Positions 17,229-27,442 of a stretch of 62,075 nt of DNA are shown one piece after another. A program made the position numbers and the translations under genes. Numbering within the stretch: position 1 is the first letter of the stretch; each line of letters begins with the position of its first letter. The stretch is from Candidatus Gastranaerophilales bacterium (GTDB taxonomy: Bacteria > Cyanobacteriota > Vampirovibrionia > Gastranaerophilales > Gastranaerophilaceae), in assembly GCA_944323145.1 (NCBI GenBank), contig CALURJ010000012.1, forward strand, positions 1 through 62,075, written 5' to 3'. Below the pieces are notes generated by a model. That model was not told the origin of the DNA. It did not search any database and was given only the letters and a program-made list of their open reading frames with translations.

Positions 17229-18437
17229 ATGTGGGAAAAGGATATTAACATTAACGAAGTTAAAGAAATCCGCACAAGAACAACAGTTTATTTTGGTGTT
17301 GGTGCTATCAAGAAAATTGATGATATCGCTAAAGTTTTTAAAGATAAAGGAATTGATAAAGTTATTGTAATGTCAGGCAGAAACGCTTACAAAGCAACCG
17401 GTGCATGGGATTACGTTGAAAAAGCCTTGAAAAATCATGGTATCGGCTATGTAAATTATGCAGAAGTAACACCTAATCCGAATACTCATCATGTTAATGA
17501 TGCAACAAAACTTGCTAAGGATTTCGGTGCAAAAGCTGTTATTGCAATCGGCGGAGGTTCTCCGACTGATGCGGGGAAATCTGTTGCAATTTTACTTGAG
17601 TATCCTGAAAAAACTGCTGAAGAATTGTATGACTTTGCATTCACTCCTGAAAAAGCAGTTCCTATTGTTTCAATTAATTTGACACACGGTACAGGTACAG
17701 AAACAAACAGGTTTGCGGTTGTAACTAACCTTGAAAAGAATTTTAAACCTGCAATTGCTTATGATTGTATTTATCCTATGTTTGCGATTGATGACCCGCA
17801 GTTAATGACAAAATTGTCACCGAAACAGACAAGATATGTTTCAATTGATGCTGTCAACCATGTTGTAGAAGCTGCAACATCTGCTGTTGCTTCACCTTAT
17901 TCAATTTCGCTTGCAAAACAGGTAATTGAGCTTGTTGCAAAATATTTGCCGAAAGCTATTGCAAATCCTGAAGATTTAGAAGCTCGTTATTATCTGGCTT
18001 ATGCCGCAATGATGGGTGGTGTAAGCTTTGATAACGGTTTGCTGCACTATACACATGCGCTTGAACATCCTTTGAGTGCTGTAAAACCTGAACTTGCACA
18101 TGGTTTGGGGTTAGCAATTTTACTGCCGGCTGTTATTAAAACAATTTACAAAGACAGACCGCATGTATTGGCTGATATTCTTGCTCCGATTGCTCCCGGT
18201 TTAAAACCTGAAGCATCAGATGCTGACAGGGCTGCAAAATTAGTTCAGGATTGGTTATTCTCTGTCGATGTTAAAGAAAAACTTGAAGATGAAGGATTTA
18301 CAGATGCTGATGTTGAAAAACTTACAGATCTTGTATATACAACTCCGTCACTTGGCGGGCTTATTGACATAGGCCCTTCAGGAAACGGCAGAGATGTTGT
18401 CGAAACTATTTACAGAAATTCGGTTAAACCGCTGTAA
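17229..18437 (+). CDS. Iron-containing alcohol dehydrogenase
   Basis: Group III metal-dependent alcohol dehydrogenases reduce aldehydes or ketones with NAD(P)H, often at the end of fermentation. The NAD site GGGSPTDAGKS (around residues 97-107) is present. Metal ligands are visible as Asp and His in SIDAVNHVVEA, His in HALEHPLS and a neighbouring His in LAHGLGLA. The 402-residue length is typical. I chose ATG 17229 because AAAGGAG precedes it; an upstream ATG at 17163 lacks a ribosome site. The gene is followed by a strong terminator and is monocistronic. Substrate is unknown; a butanol- or ethanol-type dehydrogenase is plausible in an obligate fermenter. Confidence 0.93.
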   Translation: MWEKDININEVKEIRTRTTVYFGVGAIKKIDDIAKVFKDKGIDKVIVMSGRNAYKATGAWDYVEKALKNHGIGYVNYAEVTPNPNTHHVNDATKLAKDFGAKAVIAIGGGSPTDAGKSVAILLEYPEKTAEELYDFAFTPEKAVPIVSINLTHGTGTETNRFAVVTNLEKNFKPAIAYDCIYPMFAIDDPQLMTKLSPKQTRYVSIDAVNHVVEAATSAVASPYSISLAKQVIELVAKYLPKAIANPEDLEARYYLAYAAMMGGVSFDNGLLHYTHALEHPLSAVKPELAHGLGLAILLPAVIKTIYKDRPHVLADILAPIAPGLKPEASDADRAAKLVQDWLFSVDVKEKLEDEGFTDADVEKLTDLVYTTPSLGGLIDIGPSGNGRDVVETIYRNSVKPL

Positions 18438-18459
18438 GTAATGTTTTGATAATTAAATT

Positions 18460-18493
18460 AAAAAAGCCTCTGTATTTTGCAGAGGCTTTTTTT
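18460..18493 (+). terminator. Intrinsic terminator
   Basis: AAAAAGCCTCTG pairs with CAGAGGCTTTTTTT. It can serve both the dehydrogenase and, on the other strand, the small gene ending at 18498. Confidence 0.88.
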
Positions 18494-18497
18494 GTAA

Positions 18498-18791
18498 TTA
18501 TTTTTTTGATTGAGTTTTTATGTAAGTATAAGTTCCGGCACCGGCAGCAATTACTCCGTTTGCTATAATTGATGTTGTCAGCGGTTTTGTTTTGAGGAAT
18601 TTTCCTGCAAAAGTTACAACTCTGTCAAGCACGACTCCGAAGCCAAACCAGGCAGCTGTTGTATTAAGCCCCGCTTTCATAGGGTTGGCTTTTGGCACAG
18701 GTGTGTTTTTTAGACCTGCCATAGTATTTTGGTCTTTTTTTGTATTGAAATTATTAGGTGTGTTTGCTTTGAATGTTACAGGGTATATCAT
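18498..18791 (-). CDS. Small protein with N-terminal VTFKA motif and membrane segment, 97 aa
   Basis: The family is not recognised. I chose the ATG at 18791 because GAAAGAG precedes it; an upstream in-frame ATG at 18818 sits right after a TATAAT-like box and would be unlikely. The protein begins MIYPVTFKANTP, matching the [VI]-[ST]-F-x-[GA] start seen in three other small genes of this window. Residues about 45-95 contain two hydrophobic stretches (AAWFGFGVVLDRVV and IIANGVIAAGAGTYTY), suggesting a membrane protein. The 3' end shares the terminator with the dehydrogenase. Confidence 0.55.
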   Translation of the reverse strand: MIYPVTFKANTPNNFNTKKDQNTMAGLKNTPVPKANPMKAGLNTTAAWFGFGVVLDRVVTFAGKFLKTKPLTTSIIANGVIAAGAGTYTYIKTQSKK

Positions 18792-18850
18792 TTTTTCTCT
18801 TTCAAAAAATTTCTGCATTTTTTATTATACTACAAGAAAAAAATTTGTTT

Positions 18851-18856
18851 TATAAT
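18851..18856 (+). promoter_or_regulatory. -10 box for a leaderless U32 gene transcript
   Basis: TATAAT ends seven bases before ATG 18864, with no ribosome site in between, so the predicted transcript would start at or next to the start codon. Confidence 0.4.
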
Positions 18857-18863
18857 AATTTTT

Positions 18864-20606
18864 ATGAAAAGAATTGAACTTTTAGCTCCTGCAAAAGATA
18901 AGAATACGGCAATTGCCGCAATTAATTCGGGATGTGATGCCATTTATATCGGTGCGTCGAATTTCGGAGCCCGCAAAAAGGTGCCGAATTCTCTTGAAGA
19001 TATAAAAGAAATTGTAGATTATGCGCACAAGTTTTATGTAAAAGTTCACGTAACAGTAAATACGATTTTAACGGATGATGAGCTTGTTGAAGCTCAAAAA
19101 TTAATCCAAAATCTCTATGATATCGGAGTTGATGCAATAATTGTTCAGGATACGGGGATTTTTAAACTTGCGTTAGACGGTAAATTACCGCCTATAGTGC
19201 TTCATGCAAGCACCCAGTGTGATAACAGAACTCTTGAAAAGGTTAAATTTTTTAATGAAATCGGAGTCTCGCGGATAATTTTGGCGAGAGAGCTTTCATT
19301 AGAACAGATTAAAGAAGTTTGCCAACTTTCAAGGGCAGAGATTGAAACATTTGTACATGGCGCCTTATGTGTTTCATACAGCGGTCAATGTTATTTCAGC
19401 CATTATATAGGCGGACGTTCTGCAAACAGAGGGGATTGTGCTCAGGCTTGCCGTAAAAAATATACCCTGGTTGATGAAAACGGCAATATTATTGCAAAAG
19501 ACAAATATCTTTTGAGCATGAAGGATTTTAACGCATCGCCGCATTTAAAAGAATTAATTGATGCAGGTGTTAAATCTTTTAAAATTGAAGGACGGCTTAA
19601 AGATGAAAATTATGTGAAAAATGTTGTTGCATATTATAGATGCGAAATTGATAAATTTGCACAAAAAACATCTTCAGGAAAAATCTTTTTGGACTTTGAA
19701 CCGGATGTAAAAAAGAGTTTTAACAGAGGTTTTACTGACTACTTTTTAGACGGTCGTAAAAGATGTTTTAATTTTGACACCCCGAAATCCATAGGTGAAA
19801 AATTAGGTCGAATTACGCGTGTAGGCAAAGATTATTTTGAGCTTGATGCAGATGTTTCCAAACAGGACGGGCTTTATTTCAACGGTTATGGCTGTCTTGT
19901 AAATAAAGTTGATGGAAATAAAATTTATCCTAACAAAATGGATGGTATCTCTGCTGGTTTGGAAGTTTACAGAAATTTTGACAGCAGATTTGAAAAACAG
20001 CTTGAAACTTCCAAAGTAAAACGTCAAATAGGGGTTAAATTTATTTATTCGGACGGAATTTTAAATGCAAAAGACGAGGACGGAAATGCGGTAAAAATTT
20101 CTTTACCGGCAGGTGAAATCCCTAAAAATCCCCAAAAAATGAAAGATACTTTTATAAATCAGCTTAAAAAAACAGGCGAAAGCGATTTTTATGTTGATAG
20201 TATTGAGCTGAGCGGGGAATTGATTTTTATGCCTGTTTCAAAAATTAATGAGCTTCGCCGTAATATCCTTGATATGTTAATGGCTGAACGTTTAAAAAAT
20301 TACAAACGTGAAATTCAAAATCCTTTAAAATATGCAAAATTTCCTCTTAAAAAAGTTGATTACAGAGCAAATATTCACAACATGCAGGCAAAATCTTTTT
20401 ATGAAGATTGCGGATGCACGGTATGCGAGATGTCTGCCGAGAGCGGGTCTTTCCCAAAAGAGCTGATGCGGACTAAACACTGTTTGAAATATGCGTTCAA
20501 TATGTGCAAATCTCCTAAAAAACTTTTCCTCATTGACGAGAAGGGAAAGAGGTATCCTCTGAAGTTTGATTGTGCAAATTGCGAGATGGTAATTTTAGCC
20601 GAATAA
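18864..20606 (+). CDS. Peptidase U32 family protein, RlhA-like
   Basis: The U32 family includes RlhA, which hydroxylates 23S rRNA cytidine, and other tRNA/ubiquinone hydroxylases. The N-terminal barrel starts ELLAPAKDKNTAIAAINSGCDAIYIG. The U32 signature is seen as ETFVHGALCVSYSGQCYFS with Cys-rich GGRSANRGDCAQACR, the region proposed to hold a metal or Fe-S site. The C-terminal extension (about residues 380-580) ends with a Cys-rich closing domain (RTKHCLKYAFNMC, FDCANCEM), as in RlhA/YdcP-type long members. The start MKRIELLAPA is conserved; longer upstream reading is not credible. rRNA modification is inferred from architecture. Its stop codon is directly followed by the convergent hydrolase gene. 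Confidence 0.82.
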   Translation: MKRIELLAPAKDKNTAIAAINSGCDAIYIGASNFGARKKVPNSLEDIKEIVDYAHKFYVKVHVTVNTILTDDELVEAQKLIQNLYDIGVDAIIVQDTGIFKLALDGKLPPIVLHASTQCDNRTLEKVKFFNEIGVSRIILARELSLEQIKEVCQLSRAEIETFVHGALCVSYSGQCYFSHYIGGRSANRGDCAQACRKKYTLVDENGNIIAKDKYLLSMKDFNASPHLKELIDAGVKSFKIEGRLKDENYVKNVVAYYRCEIDKFAQKTSSGKIFLDFEPDVKKSFNRGFTDYFLDGRKRCFNFDTPKSIGEKLGRITRVGKDYFELDADVSKQDGLYFNGYGCLVNKVDGNKIYPNKMDGISAGLEVYRNFDSRFEKQLETSKVKRQIGVKFIYSDGILNAKDEDGNAVKISLPAGEIPKNPQKMKDTFINQLKKTGESDFYVDSIELSGELIFMPVSKINELRRNILDMLMAERLKNYKREIQNPLKYAKFPLKKVDYRANIHNMQAKSFYEDCGCTVCEMSAESGSFPKELMRTKHCLKYAFNMCKSPKKLFLIDEKGKRYPLKFDCANCEMVILAE

Positions 20607-21362
20607 TTATACTTCCCCTCTATTGGGAGAGGGCTTGGGAAAAGAGTTCAGCCAGTTAACGCATAAATCCATAAATTTTTCAGGTTCATCGAGATACAAA
20701 TCTTCTGAGTGATTGCTGTTAAAAATTTCAAATTGTTTTTCGCAAACAGCCTCTTCATATAGTTTTTTAGTATGCCAAGGGTGCACTGTCGGATCTTTTT
20801 CGCCTGCGATGAAAAGTGTGGGAGCTTTTATTTTTTTTATAATATCAACAGGTTTAATTTTGTTTCGCCTGATTAAAGACATAAAAGACGGACGTACTGA
20901 AAACCAGCGTGCAGGTTCACATTTTTTTAAGGTTGGAATCCAGGCTTCTTTTTTCCACATTTGATTTTCAATTTTGTTAAAGTCGGAAGGTGCAGAAACT
21001 GCAATTATTTTATCAATATCATTATAAAGTGCACTATGGATTAAAACAATTGCCCCGCCAAGTGAAAATCCTGCAAGATATATTTTTTTGTAATTTTGTT
21101 TTGCAAAATCAACAACAGTTTTTAAATCAATATTTTCTTTTTCAGTGAAAGTATAGAATCCCGAACTTTTTCCATGCCCCCTGCAGTCAAAACTTATTAC
21201 GTCAAAATATTTTGAAAAATCTTCTGCAAGATTTGAAAAAGCCTTGCTGTCTTTTGTCATAAACCAGCCGTGTACAATTATTAAAACTTTATCATGTCCT
21301 GTTTTGTAATGGTTTAGCGCAAGTTTTATTTTGTCCGGTGTCTTTAAAAAAATTTTTTCCAT
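20607..21362 (-). CDS. Alpha/beta hydrolase
   Basis: A cytoplasmic serine hydrolase of the Hydrolase_4 (lysophospholipase-like) type. The nucleophile elbow is GFSLGG (residues about 94-99). The oxyanion region is HGWFMTK, the acid is likely the Asp in FIAGEKDPTVHP, and the His is in NHSEDLYLDEPE. DCRGHGKSSG is typical. The last dozen residues (SFPKPSPNRGEV) are encoded by a CCCTCT-AT-TGGGAGAGGG palindrome, so the natural C-terminus has been extended or replaced by a repeat. The start lacks a ribosome site and has TATAAT six bases upstream. Substrate is unknown. Confidence 0.82.
   Translation of the reverse strand: MEKIFLKTPDKIKLALNHYKTGHDKVLIIVHGWFMTKDSKAFSNLAEDFSKYFDVISFDCRGHGKSSGFYTFTEKENIDLKTVVDFAKQNYKKIYLAGFSLGGAIVLIHSALYNDIDKIIAVSAPSDFNKIENQMWKKEAWIPTLKKCEPARWFSVRPSFMSLIRRNKIKPVDIIKKIKAPTLFIAGEKDPTVHPWHTKKLYEEAVCEKQFEIFNSNHSEDLYLDEPEKFMDLCVNWLNSFPKPSPNRGEV
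20613..20640. repeat. Palindromic repeat at the 3' end of the hydrolase gene
   Basis: CCCCTCT-AT-TGGGAGAGGG followed by CTTGGG is the same core as in the 14997 and 11546 elements. It supplies the last codons of the hydrolase on the minus strand. Confidence 0.6.
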
Positions 21363-21368
21363 ATTTTT

Positions 21369-21374
21369 ATTATA
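21369..21374 (-). promoter_or_regulatory. -10 box for a leaderless hydrolase transcript
   Basis: TATAAT on the minus strand ends six bases before the ATG at 21362; no ribosome site is present. Confidence 0.4.
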
Positions 21375-21415
21375 CTATAATTTATCGGGTTAAATTTTAC
21401 ATTCAATAAATTAAT

Positions 21416-21459
21416 ACCCTCCCCTTCCCTCCCTAATTAGGGAGGGAGTAAGAGAGGGT
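21416..21459. repeat. 44-bp palindromic element
   Basis: ACCCTC and GAGGGT at the ends enclose CCCTCCCT-AATT-AGGGAGGG. It is a member of the C/G-rich palindrome family scattered through this otherwise AT-rich window. Confidence 0.75.
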
Positions 21460-21525
21460 ATAGATTTTATTATAAGCATAGAAGTTGACATTCACAAAAA
21501 TCCCCTTAAATAAATTGTGTAGATA

Positions 21526-21575
21526 TCATACGAAAGTATGACGCAGGATAGCAGGTTTTGGTATATAGTGAAAAT
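21526..21575 (+). promoter_or_regulatory. Structured leader of the TPR gene (two hairpins)
   Basis: TCATAC-GAAA-GTATGA (21526-21541) is a GNRA-capped hairpin followed by CGCAGGATAGCAGG, then GGTAT and ATACC (about 21561-21580) form a second stem, and AGAGGG lies just before the GTG start. A GNRA hairpin followed by GACGCA recalls the c-di-GMP-I riboswitch, but the rest of that consensus is missing, so I do not assign a class. Confidence 0.3.
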
Positions 21576-21592
21576 ACCAGAGGGTAGAATTT

Positions 21593-23107
21593 GTGTTAAA
21601 CGGTATATTTCAACGGCCTTATTTAAATAAAGACGGGCGCAGTCTTGTAAAACAGAAGCAAGACGAAGAACAAAACGCGTCTTCTGCCCAGCGTGAACAA
21701 CAGGCTGATCAGAATTCAAGAAGTAAGGGACTTCAATATGTTGAACAGAAGAAGCCATCATATACCCCTGCCTATCAGCAAAATAACGGTGAACAGGTTG
21801 ACTGGCGCCAGATGCGCTCACAAATTCAGAGTCAGGTTCAACAAAGAAACCTCCAGCAGACAGCTCCAACTTCTGCCGTCACCCAGAACACAGTGCAAAA
21901 CCGCAGTGCAGTTATAAATATTGCACAAATTTTAAAAGATTTTAACAACACCGCAATAGCTATCGGAACGCCTGAGGACTTAAAAGCTGAAGTTGACGGT
22001 TATCTTTCTCTTATTGCTTCTCAGGTAAAAAAAGATAACCCGAATACAAAACTTATTAAATCAAATCTTAAAAATGCGTCAACTATTCTGGATGATTATA
22101 TTTCAAAAACTCTTAATAAAGAGTCTAAAGTTGTTGAAAACTGGGTTGATGCACTATTTTTACAGCAGATTGATTTTAAATACAATGAAAATGATATAAA
22201 TCCGCAGTTTCTTGTAAAATTTCCTGAAGGAAGCACTAATAAACAGGAAAAAGCTGAAAATAAAACAACGGTTCAGGATACCGTAACAGAACCCGTTCAG
22301 ACGGAAATAGATACAGATTCAAAAGTTGTATCTTTAATTCCGCAGGATAAAGAATTAAAATCTCTCTTTATTCAATCCAAAAAACTTGCCTACGCAAATG
22401 AACCCGAAAAGGCAATACAAACCTTCCAAAAAGCAATGGCCAGAGCTGATGAAGTCGGCGATACAGAAACAAAATCAAAGATTTTCTATGAAGTCGGGAG
22501 AATTTATGATGACCATGATTTTTACGCTCAGGCTCTAAAAAGTTATAACAATTCTATCCAAACAACAAACGACAATAACGTAAAAACAAAAGCACACTAC
22601 TCTATGGCGCAGATTTACGATGATGTGAACCAGATTAAACCCGCACTTGATCATTACTTTAATTCTGTTTCCTATGCGGGAGAGGCTGAAAATTTGGCCG
22701 CACAATCTACCTCTTTGACTAAAATGGGTAATATTTTTACGGATATGTATGATGATGAAGCCCTTGACTATTACTCTGTAGCTGATGATCTTGCCTCGCA
22801 GACCGATAATTCAAAAGTTAAAGGCTTTGTATCATCAAGCCTCGGCAACGCTTATGAAAAATTCGGCGAATCTCAAAAAGCCTTAAAATCTTACTCAAAG
22901 GCTGTACAGCATTACGCTGATGCCCAATCCCCTCTGAAAGTTGCACAAAATTACACAAAAGCTGCAGATATTATGGTTGAATACAGTAACGTGAAAAAAG
23001 CTAAAGGTCTTTTGACAAAAGCACAAAATTATGCACGCCAGACAGATGACGTCAATTTAATGAATGAAATAAATGACAAACTGGGAGCATTAGAACTTCT
23101 CGGATGA
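21593..23107 (+). CDS. TPR-repeat protein with low-complexity N-terminus
   Basis: GTG 21593 is the only plausible start in frame, with AGAGGG about seven bases upstream. Residues 1-110 are Gln/Asn-rich and disordered. Residues 110-190 form a helical region, and residues about 255-500 are seven or so tetratricopeptide repeats (EVGRIYDDHDFYAQALKSYN, SLGNAYEKFGESQKALKSY). There is no signal peptide. The opening NGIFQRPYLNKDG may be a variant of the lineage N-terminal motif. TPRs mediate protein contacts; the partner is unknown. It is preceded by a possible structured leader and is transcribed alone. Confidence 0.75.
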   Translation: MLNGIFQRPYLNKDGRSLVKQKQDEEQNASSAQREQQADQNSRSKGLQYVEQKKPSYTPAYQQNNGEQVDWRQMRSQIQSQVQQRNLQQTAPTSAVTQNTVQNRSAVINIAQILKDFNNTAIAIGTPEDLKAEVDGYLSLIASQVKKDNPNTKLIKSNLKNASTILDDYISKTLNKESKVVENWVDALFLQQIDFKYNENDINPQFLVKFPEGSTNKQEKAENKTTVQDTVTEPVQTEIDTDSKVVSLIPQDKELKSLFIQSKKLAYANEPEKAIQTFQKAMARADEVGDTETKSKIFYEVGRIYDDHDFYAQALKSYNNSIQTTNDNNVKTKAHYSMAQIYDDVNQIKPALDHYFNSVSYAGEAENLAAQSTSLTKMGNIFTDMYDDEALDYYSVADDLASQTDNSKVKGFVSSSLGNAYEKFGESQKALKSYSKAVQHYADAQSPLKVAQNYTKAADIMVEYSNVKKAKGLLTKAQNYARQTDDVNLMNEINDKLGALELLG

Positions 23108-23250
23108 TAAAAAAAAGACCTCGTTTGAGGTCAAGGTTGGTTATTTTGGTTATGTTATAGTAATTATGATTAAGTTTCGCTTTACATTGTTTATAATTAT
23201 CCTGAATATTCAGATTTGCCATAACCTGTTAAAATGTTTACAAAACTTTA

Positions 23251-23259
23251 TGTTATTAT
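23251..23259 (+). promoter_or_regulatory. Extended -10 for a leaderless YkgJ-type transcript
   Basis: TGTTATTAT ends six bases before ATG 23266. The intervening GTAGTT is not a ribosome site. Confidence 0.4.
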
Positions 23260-23265
23260 GTAGTT

Positions 23266-23682
23266 ATGTTTGAAAAATTAAGAAAATTTTTCCTGTCAAA
23301 AATTTTGCGCCGTAAGTATTACAGAACCGGTAAATGTAAGGCTTGCGGAAAATGCTGTACACAGATTTACGTAAAACATTACAAACATGTTGTGCAGGAT
23401 GAAGAAGAATTTAAAAAACTTCAATATCTCCACAGGTTTTATACTTATTTGAAAGTAATAGGAAAAGATGATATAGGATTAATTTTTGAATGCCAGAATC
23501 TTGACCCTGTTACTCATAAATGCAAAATTCATAAAACACGTCCCGGAATATGCAGAAGATACCCGCAGGAAGAATTGTTTTCCATGGGCGGAGCCTTATC
23601 CGAAGATTGCGGATATAAAATGGAACCAATAATCCCTTTTTCAGAGGTTCTGGAAAAAGCTGGCAGGAAAAACTTTAAATAA
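23266..23682 (+). CDS. YkgJ family Cys-cluster protein
   Basis: The family is defined by eight conserved Cys that bind a metal or Fe-S cluster; its function is not established. Here they appear as CKACGKCCTQI near residue 22, then ECQNLD, KCKIH, RPGICRRYP and EDCGYKM. The N-terminus is basic (KLRKFFLSKILRRKYY). At 138 residues it is a typical stand-alone member. The last eight bases overlap the 3' end of the opposite-strand gene. The start codon appears leaderless. Confidence 0.85.
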   Translation: MFEKLRKFFLSKILRRKYYRTGKCKACGKCCTQIYVKHYKHVVQDEEEFKKLQYLHRFYTYLKVIGKDDIGLIFECQNLDPVTHKCKIHKTRPGICRRYPQEELFSMGGALSEDCGYKMEPIIPFSEVLEKAGRKNFK

Positions 23683-24241
23683 TATCAGTATTATTTAATT
23701 CTACGATATCGAAAATATCTTCAAGCTTTGTACCTTTTTCTTTTTCAAGAATAAGCTCAAAATCATTACGGTGCGGGAGTATAACCAAATTTTCCTGAAT
23801 ATTTTTGCTGCCTGCAAGAATTGAGGTGTCGATATTTGGTTTGTCACATAAAATATTGGCAATTTTATTTAAAGTTTCAACCATAAGAGTACCCCTTTGG
23901 CTTTGTATCGGGTTTCCTCCTATTATCCATGCAGTCATATTTTGTATACCTTCTTTTGAGGCATTGAGCAGTTCATCAACTTTTTTGGCAATGTCGTTTA
24001 ATATATTTTCATTATTTGCTGTTATAGGAACAAATTTAAGAAATCCTTTTTTGTCATCCCTGACAATAACAATCATATTGTTGTCTAAAGAGCTCGATGT
24101 GTATTCATAATTTGGTCTGATACACTGTTTGTTTAGAGGTTTCAAATCTCTCGACCTTCTTACTGAAGATTGAAATACTTCATTATATTTTTTAGGATTA
24201 CATATAAGTGTTGTGTGTCCTTGAAAACTTACATTGTTCAT
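23675..24241 (-). CDS. Lineage-specific hypothetical protein starting NNVSFQG, 188 aa
   Basis: No known family. It begins MNNVSFQGHTTLI, the clearest example of the [VI]-[ST]-F-x-[GA] N-terminal motif in this window, followed by a mixed alpha/beta soluble protein without signal peptide or membrane segment. A central ITANNENILNDIAKKVDELL helix and a C-terminal acidic end are visible. A similar layout (short motif, then about 150 residues of soluble protein with one Asn-Glu-rich helix) is seen in the protein at 34285, which may be a distant relative. Confidence 0.6.
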   Translation of the reverse strand: MNNVSFQGHTTLICNPKKYNEVFQSSVRRSRDLKPLNKQCIRPNYEYTSSSLDNNMIVIVRDDKKGFLKFVPITANNENILNDIAKKVDELLNASKEGIQNMTAWIIGGNPIQSQRGTLMVETLNKIANILCDKPNIDTSILAGSKNIQENLVILPHRNDFELILEKEKGTKLEDIFDIVELNNTDII

Positions 24242-24372
24242 ATTTTATTGGCTCCTTTTTTATATTTGTTTTTATTTAAAATTCAGAAAAAAATTTTTTT
24301 GCTACTTTTGGGCAATGAAAAATTCAGCATTGTCGTTTAAGCTGATAATGTGGAATAATTTGAAAGGGAAAT

Positions 24373-24699
24373 ATGAAAAATATAATATTAATAATGAGCT
24401 GGCTGTGTTTTATGATGCCGGTATTTGCAATATGTCCGATAACAGGTGATATTTGCACAGCAACATCAAATTGGGAAACAAAACCTTTGGGGCAGCGGCT
24501 TGTACCTGATAATTTGCAGGATCTTCAAAGAACTGATGCATTTCAGCCTTCTTATATAAAGCCATATTATGATATGTTGATAAATACAGAACAGGAAAAT
24601 ACAGCTTTACCTCCTCAAAATGAATATAATTCAAACTGCCAGTTCGGAGTTTGTATGCCGGGTCAGTCAACAGGTGCGGGAGCCGAGTTAGTTGAATAG
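24373..24699 (+). CDS. Small exported Cys-containing protein, 108 aa
   Basis: The family is not recognised. A signal peptide (residues 1-19, ending PVFA) precedes a mature part starting ICPITGDICTATS. Two further Cys occur near the C-terminus (NCQFGVCMPG), so two CxnC pairs could form disulphides. The rest is Pro/Asn/Gln-rich and probably unstructured. GAAAGGGAAAT precedes the ATG. It is followed by a C/G palindrome and then the dnaK promoter. Confidence 0.6.
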   Translation: MKNIILIMSWLCFMMPVFAICPITGDICTATSNWETKPLGQRLVPDNLQDLQRTDAFQPSYIKPYYDMLINTEQENTALPPQNEYNSNCQFGVCMPGQSTGAGAELVE

Positions 24700-24745
24700 A
24701 AAAGCCTGATATTTTTCGATTTTTCTAGCTGCAAAATATTACCTA

Positions 24746-24773
24746 TTTTCCCCCTCTAACAGGAGGGGGGAAA
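24746..24773. repeat. C/G palindrome upstream of dnaK
   Basis: CCCCCTC-TAACAG-GAGGGGG flanked by TTTTC and GAAA. It could terminate the preceding gene, but it looks like the scattered C/G repeat family. Confidence 0.55.
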
Positions 24774-24868
24774 TATTAATTTTTTGTTTATTTTTTTAAG
24801 ATTTGAAAAAAAAAGTGTTATAACATAAATATAGTTAATGGAATGTTAATGATTAGTAAAGGAGATAA

Positions 24869-26716
<1,848 letters not shown>

Positions 26717-26749
26717 AGTTAATTTAATTCTATTCTTATTTGCTTAAAT

Positions 26750-26778
26750 ACGAAGAAGCAGTGTTACTGCTTCTTCGT
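26750..26778 (+). terminator. Hairpin terminator after dnaK
   Basis: ACGAAGAAGCAG pairs exactly with CTGCTTCTTCGT over a five-base loop; the downstream TATATTAT is only weakly T-rich. Confidence 0.65.
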
Positions 26779-26975
26779 TATATTATGAAAAAAATATTAA
26801 TCAAGTAAAATTTATATTTTTTCATTATTCGGATTTGGATTTAAAAATTGGAGAATCCGGATAAAATTTCGCCTGAGGTAAAAATTTTTAAAGTATAAGT
26901 GTTAAATTTTTTTCAGATTGTGGCATATAATAACAAGTTGATTATGGATTTAAACAATTAAAGGAGTAACCCCTT

Positions 26976-27281
26976 ATGTCAGAATTAAAAAAAGATTTAA
27001 ACAACGGCCGAGTAATTTTGTCAGAAAATTATGAAGTATACGAACCCAAAAGCGGTGAATACTGGTACAGTATAGTTTCTTCTAAGTACGGAGCAGATTC
27101 TGATGAGGCAAAAGAAATTGTAAAAGATTTAAAAGAATTTAACGGCATAAATACATTTTCTTTAATTATTCAGCCTGATATTATGAAATTACCGAAAGTT
27201 ATTAAACTCGGCGGCAAAGAGTTTAAACTTGATAATGAAAAACAGGTTGATATAAGAAGTTACAGACTTGCTACATCGTAA
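26976..27281 (+). CDS. Small protein with degenerate LysM-like domain, 101 aa
   Basis: Residues about 20-75 follow the LysM pattern: a first strand YEVYEPKSGEYWYSIVSSKYG, a central helix ending in LKEFNGI, then a second helix and IMKLPKVI as the final strand. LysM domains bind N-acetylglucosamine polymers such as peptidoglycan. There is no signal peptide, so if it binds peptidoglycan its export is unexplained; a cytoplasmic role is equally possible. AAAGGAG lies eight bases before the ATG. The gene is bounded by terminators and stands alone. Confidence 0.6.
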   Translation: MSELKKDLNNGRVILSENYEVYEPKSGEYWYSIVSSKYGADSDEAKEIVKDLKEFNGINTFSLIIQPDIMKLPKVIKLGGKEFKLDNEKQVDIRSYRLATS

Positions 27282-27305
27282 AAATTGCAAACTATAATCC
27301 GAAAA

Positions 27306-27341
27306 AACAAGCGTCTGATATATTTCAACCGGACGCTTGTT
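27306..27341 (+). terminator. Hairpin terminator
   Basis: AACAAGCGTC pairs with GACGCTTGTT with a 16-base loop. Confidence 0.6.
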
Positions 27342-27387
27342 GACCTTTATGTTTGACATGGCGTGTTATACATATTATTTTTATAAT

Positions 27388-27417
27388 AAAAAAGCGGTTA
27401 TTAAAACCGCTTTTTTT
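27388..27417. terminator. Bidirectional intrinsic terminator
   Basis: AAAAAAGCGGTT-ATTAA-AACCGCTTTTTTT has A and T tracts on both sides, so it can end transcripts from either strand, including gatA. Confidence 0.85.
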
Positions 27418-27442
27418 GTAATAATTTTGGTGAACGCCGTTT

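Noticed and set aside
21526-21580. Definite c-di-GMP-I riboswitch
   Set aside because: Only the hairpin and part of the GACGCA segment fit. The conserved AAAGC and the P3 arm are absent, so only an unassigned structured leader is reported.
23117-23132. Terminator after the TPR gene
   Set aside because: GACCTC-GTTT-GAGGTC is a short stem, but no T tract follows, so I did not list it as a terminator.
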